64,000 bases of DNA. It comes from Quillaja saponaria (taxonomy: Eukaryota; Streptophyta; Magnoliopsida; Fabales; Quillajaceae). A model generated the notes under the pieces. It was given only the letters and a program-made list of their open reading frames with translations. It did not search any database and was not told where the DNA came from. Positions 59,990 to 64,000 of this stretch are shown here, piece after piece (positions within the stretch are counted from its first letter, which is position 1; each line of letters begins with the position of its first letter). Made by a program: the position numbers and the translations under genes. Location of the stretch: assembly GCA_029379385.1 (NCBI GenBank), contig CM055612.1:1550001-1614000 (forward strand), written 5' to 3'.

Positions 59990-62900
59990 AAAGCTCTGTT
60001 TACAATTCTCAGAGACGAGGTAGTGCAGAAAGAACAAGAATGCAACACAGAGAGGGTGAAAAAATTGTCTTTGTGGAGTGTAAAGGCATGGAATTCATGG
60101 TCATTGATCATTGTGGAAAAAGATTCAAACACAATTTTCTACTTGTAAAATAATAACAATAAAAATAATAAGCATAAGGGGGTGAATTAAATGAAATTCG
60201 TGAATTTTCTTATCACGGATAATTTGTATTATAATTGTAGCAATCTACTGTGTATAGCAAAAGAAATATACATAGTTTCCTATTTTGATAAATATCTTAT
60301 TATTCACTTCAAAATTTCCTCTGAATAATGTAAATAATTCATTTTAAAGATTTTATTCTATTCCTTTATTTAGGACATTGAAAATCCTCTGTTATTAGCT
60401 TCGAGCTAACTAGATACTGGATTGATCTTTCAGTTGTGGAAATCAAGTTAATTTTTCAAAGATTTTGATAGTTATAGATAGATTGAGTTTGTTTATGAAG
60501 AATTCGGTTATTTATTGAAATAATGAAATTAGGTTTTGTATATTCTAAACTTCTCTTCATATTACTCTCATTTTGACAATAAATATAAACAAAATTATCA
60601 TTACAACATGAAATATCTAATCCAACTTGTGCTATTAAATTCATGTAGTCAATGTCAAACAATGAAAAATTAATAACTTATTCCACTAATAAATACTCTA
60701 CAGCGATCTCGATATTAAGTATTTATTTTTTGCAGCAAAAATTTATATTAATTATTTCTTAGAATTAAAAAAAGTTATGAAATCAAAATTTAAATTAAAA
60801 CAGATTATCAATCATTCATCGTGGCTTCAACTATGCTTTATTTATTAGTCAATAAGGTGATCATTCAGTTGCCGATACCAACCTGTAATATATGTGTATA
60901 TATATATATTTTTTTTCCTCAATTTTTGTTATTCTTCATCAAATGACTACTATTCTAACATCTAGTGTCGGCGGAGAAACAAAGAAAGCTGTTTGATTAC
61001 ATTAATAGATAGAGCTTACCAATTTGTAAGGGCAAGCACCAGGCATGAACTAAGAATGTAAGAATTATAGACTTAATTACAAAAATAAAAAATAATCACA
61101 CATATTCAGATTAAATATAAAACCTTTTTATTACCAAAAAATATATATATATAAAACCTTTTGATGTCAATAGCTTAATTTTAACTCATTAAATTAATAT
61201 ATACCTCATCAGCATATTAATAAGTCTTTTAAAATCAAAAAATAGCTTTAAAGAAAAATAATTCATGCATATCAATTGTGAATTTTAGACTGATATTAGA
61301 TATGATTCTTATAGTTAATATATCCAATTACCTTATTTATATATATGAAAATTAAATCTATTTTAAAAGAAGAGGAGATGTGAATTAATAAATATGTGTT
61401 TAAGTTGATCTTAATATATTAATCGCTAAACCAATTTAGAAAATAAATAAAATAAAAATATGCTAATTTTATATAAATCAATTCACGATTAAATGGTACA
61501 AAACTAATCAATGCTTTCAAATTTAAACATATGAAATATTTTGAACTCAACATAAGCACATTAATGGGTCTTCTAAAATCAAAAAAGAGATGGAAAAGAA
61601 AATCACTCGTCCATATCATTTGTGAATTGTAGACTAATCATTAACAAAATTATTTATTTATTCAACGATTAAATATATTCATATTAGTTTATGCTTAGAT
61701 TTAATTTTTGTTGTCAATATACTCTATTACCTTTATATATATATTATATATTAAAAAATTTGTATAGTGAATAAAAAAATATGTTTTATTCATTAATTTT
61801 ATGAGTTCCAATATTTTTAGAAATGTCATGAATAGAATTTTTTCAATTCTCATTTTTCATCGAAGATAATATGTATTCAACTTGATTAGAGATTAAATTA
61901 ATTGAGATATGGTCTGAAAAAAATATGTCAGCTTTAATTTTTCTTTTAAACCCATTGTAATTTTATATAAATTAATTTGTAATTATGTGGTCCTGCTTGG
62001 CATTATGCGTTGATACAATCATCCCTATAAAGTAACATCTTAAGGCTTGTTCGCACTTACATATTGTTGACTATTCTACTTTCCAATAGAAAATCAAAAT
62101 TATATATGAAAAGAATTATTTTATATAACTTGTGAAAATAGATGATTACGAACGATTACTATACCCTTAAAAATTATAGTCATAACTAAATTGCTTTTTT
62201 TTATTTAAAAAAGTCCGTGTATCATCATTCAATTGACTCCTAATTTATTTATGAAAATAATCATTATACATTAAATAGATCTACCCATTAGAAAGACTTT
62301 AATTTATAAATGAAATCACAAAACATGGGGATTATGGGCTATCATTTATTTTTAATATGCTGCTTTTTATTTCTTCCTCCGTTTTTTATCTAAAAATATA
62401 TTTCTTCTCTCTCACTCAGTCTTCCTCAATCAATTTGTCACAGTGATTTTCAACAAAAACAGAGCTGTGAAATTGTTTCATAGTTTTATCTCTTGTCCAT
62501 ATCACTCAAGAAGTAATATAAGCAAAAAAAAATGACTAAATTAATTAATTAATTGATCCATAAGAAGTAACAATTACAAATCAAAACCTTGTCAAATCTC
62601 ATGAGCTTCTGCTTTAGGATCCAAGAGGATCCCAAAAATTTTACTGTTGGTTGTCAAAAGGTGTCCACCAAAGTTGTATTGGGGGAGTTAGCACGAGTTA
62701 AATCTCAAATTTCACCAATGTTTTTTTAGTAGAATTGAAATTGATGAGGTGAAGTACTCGTACAACAATTACTTGCAGTAGAAAAGCCTCGAAAATTTAT
62801 GAAGGAGGAAAATATTTTGTAGGAAATCTTGCAATGACAGAAAAGTGAAAGTGGATAGACCAACAGAATCTAGCAAAGCATGAGCAGTTATTAATAACCC

Positions 62901-64000
62901 GACAATAAAAATTCTGACTTTCTTCTTTTTATTTTAGGGCTACTTATTTCGTCTAATAAAAAAAAAATTATAGGCAAAAATGATGAATAAAATTTATCCT
63001 TATTTGTTTCAATATAAATTCTATTTATTACAACGAAAGGAAACAAATAAAGTAAATATCATTTTATCTATTCTTAATGCTATAGTGTCCCATTGACAGC
63101 CAAATGGACACGCAACAGTGACGCCCCGCGTCCTACTTGACAGGATCCAAGAAGGGCCAGGATTGGGGCTTCTAGATCATTTTTTTTACCCTCTTCTGCC
63201 CTTCCCCTTTTTCAAAAATTCCAAATTTGTCCCTGCCATTTTTCCCATCATGCCCTCCTTCTTTTTTCCTTATTTTCACCATGTCCCTCCATCCATTTCC
63301 AAAAAATAGGGTTGATGTGAAGCATTGTAATTTTTTTTTATGTTAATTAGCCTTTTTTTTTTTTTTAATTTTTTTTAATTTAATCATTTTTTTATGTTTT
63401 TGTCATTTATTATTATTCAATTTTAGTTTCATGAGTTGAATTTTTTGTGTTGCTAAAAAATAGTCTAGTTTCAATTATAAAAAAATAAAAAAATAATTAA
63501 TAATTACTTTAAATTTAAATTAAAAATCAAAACAGATTTAGTAGTTAATTTAATTTCAATTAAAATTCAAAACTAATTACAAATTATAAATAAATTAAAA
63601 TTAATTTATTTTTAATACGTTCAAAATCATGCTCTTTTAATAATTTATACACAAAATTACTTTTCAGACCATAATCACAAACTATAATTTTTAAACAACT
63701 AAACATACAATCAAGTTGAGGCCATGATATTCGCCAATCCAAACCCATAATATCACCCTGTCCATCTTTATTCTTAGTTCAAACTAGAAACCTCTCTACT
63801 ACCCTATCTGCAACTTTCATTCCTCCGTCACCTCTGGTCATTTCTTTTAATGTGTTGACTGCTCTGAACAAGTCACTTTTAATTTTAATTTCTTTGATAC
63901 GGTAACAAGAGGAAAATAAGTAAAATTATACTCTCTCTTCCTCTTCTTTTTTCTCAATTTTCTTTTTCAATCTATATTTTCATCTCTGAAATTTCTATCT
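59990..64000. other. 3' UTR of the GATL gene and long AT-rich intergenic region
   Basis: No coding gene is supported in these 4 kb. The first 200 bases probably contain the GATL 3' UTR. A diverged local repeat pairs 61205-61345 with about 61555-61745 (shared TTTTAAAATCAAAAAA-like and AATTGTGAATTTTAGACT-like blocks). The final 250 bases become pyrimidine-rich (CTCTCTCTTCCTCTTC), which may be the leader of a plus-strand gene starting beyond the window, but no start codon can be assigned. Confidence 0.45.

Noticed and set aside
63118..63309. 63-residue open frame
   Set aside because: Phe/Pro-rich low-complexity translation of pyrimidine-rich DNA, without domain or signal.

Overview
The window is nuclear DNA from a dicot plant. 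The evidence is multi-exon genes with GT-AG introns, AT-rich intergenic DNA with small transposable elements, and plant-specific families (BES1/BZR1, GATL, thaumatin-like, plant SAP30-like). A rosid or other woody eudicot is likely, but I cannot name the species. Exon joins below were read by hand from splice signals and reading-frame phase; every join listed closes in frame.

Layout. 0.2-1.7 kb (-): BES1/BZR1 brassinosteroid transcription factor. 3.0-5.1 kb (-): UBC12/RCE1-type RUB/NEDD8-conjugating enzyme. 5.2 kb (-): tRNA-Asp(GTC) with a mismatch in the anticodon stem. 5.9-9.2 kb (-): METTL4-type MT-A70 methyltransferase in nine coding exons. 10.7-13.8 kb (+): SAP30-like histone-deacetylase subunit. 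15.7-16.05 kb (+): small secreted proline-rich protein. 16-26 kb: gene-free accessory DNA with a degenerate minisatellite and a 1.65-kb tandem duplication. The first copy of that duplication is interrupted by a 3.25-kb non-autonomous LTR-flanked element full of GC-rich tandem repeats. 26.3-28.0 kb (+): mitochondrial calcium uniporter (MCU). 30.5-38.4 kb (+): leishmanolysin-like M8 metallopeptidase in 17 coding exons. 39.0-39.9 kb (-): thaumatin-like protein. 41.5-45.2 kb (-): LPAT4/5-type acyltransferase. 45.4-51.6 kb: gene-free, with a MITE-like element and LTR remnants. 51.7-52.5 kb (-): ELO-like membrane protein. 53.9-55.3 kb (+): RING E3 ligase with a C-terminal membrane anchor. 58.9-60.0 kb (+): GATL1/PARVUS-type glycosyltransferase. 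60-64 kb: AT-rich, no gene seen.

Gene order matters here. From memory, the Arabidopsis relatives of GATL1, RING, thaumatin, SAP30-like, METTL4 and BES1 lie side by side at At1g19300-At1g19350. RING, ELO, LPAT4, thaumatin, SAP30-like and BZR1 lie at At1g74990-At1g75080. The window carries the union of both sets, as expected for a lineage that kept the unduplicated ancestral block. The genes do not form one pathway. They cover hormone transcription, protein modification, RNA methylation, chromatin, mitochondrial calcium, lipid synthesis and the cell wall. I found no novel multi-gene system. The most unusual DNA is the duplicated and retroelement-interrupted region at 19.4-26 kb.
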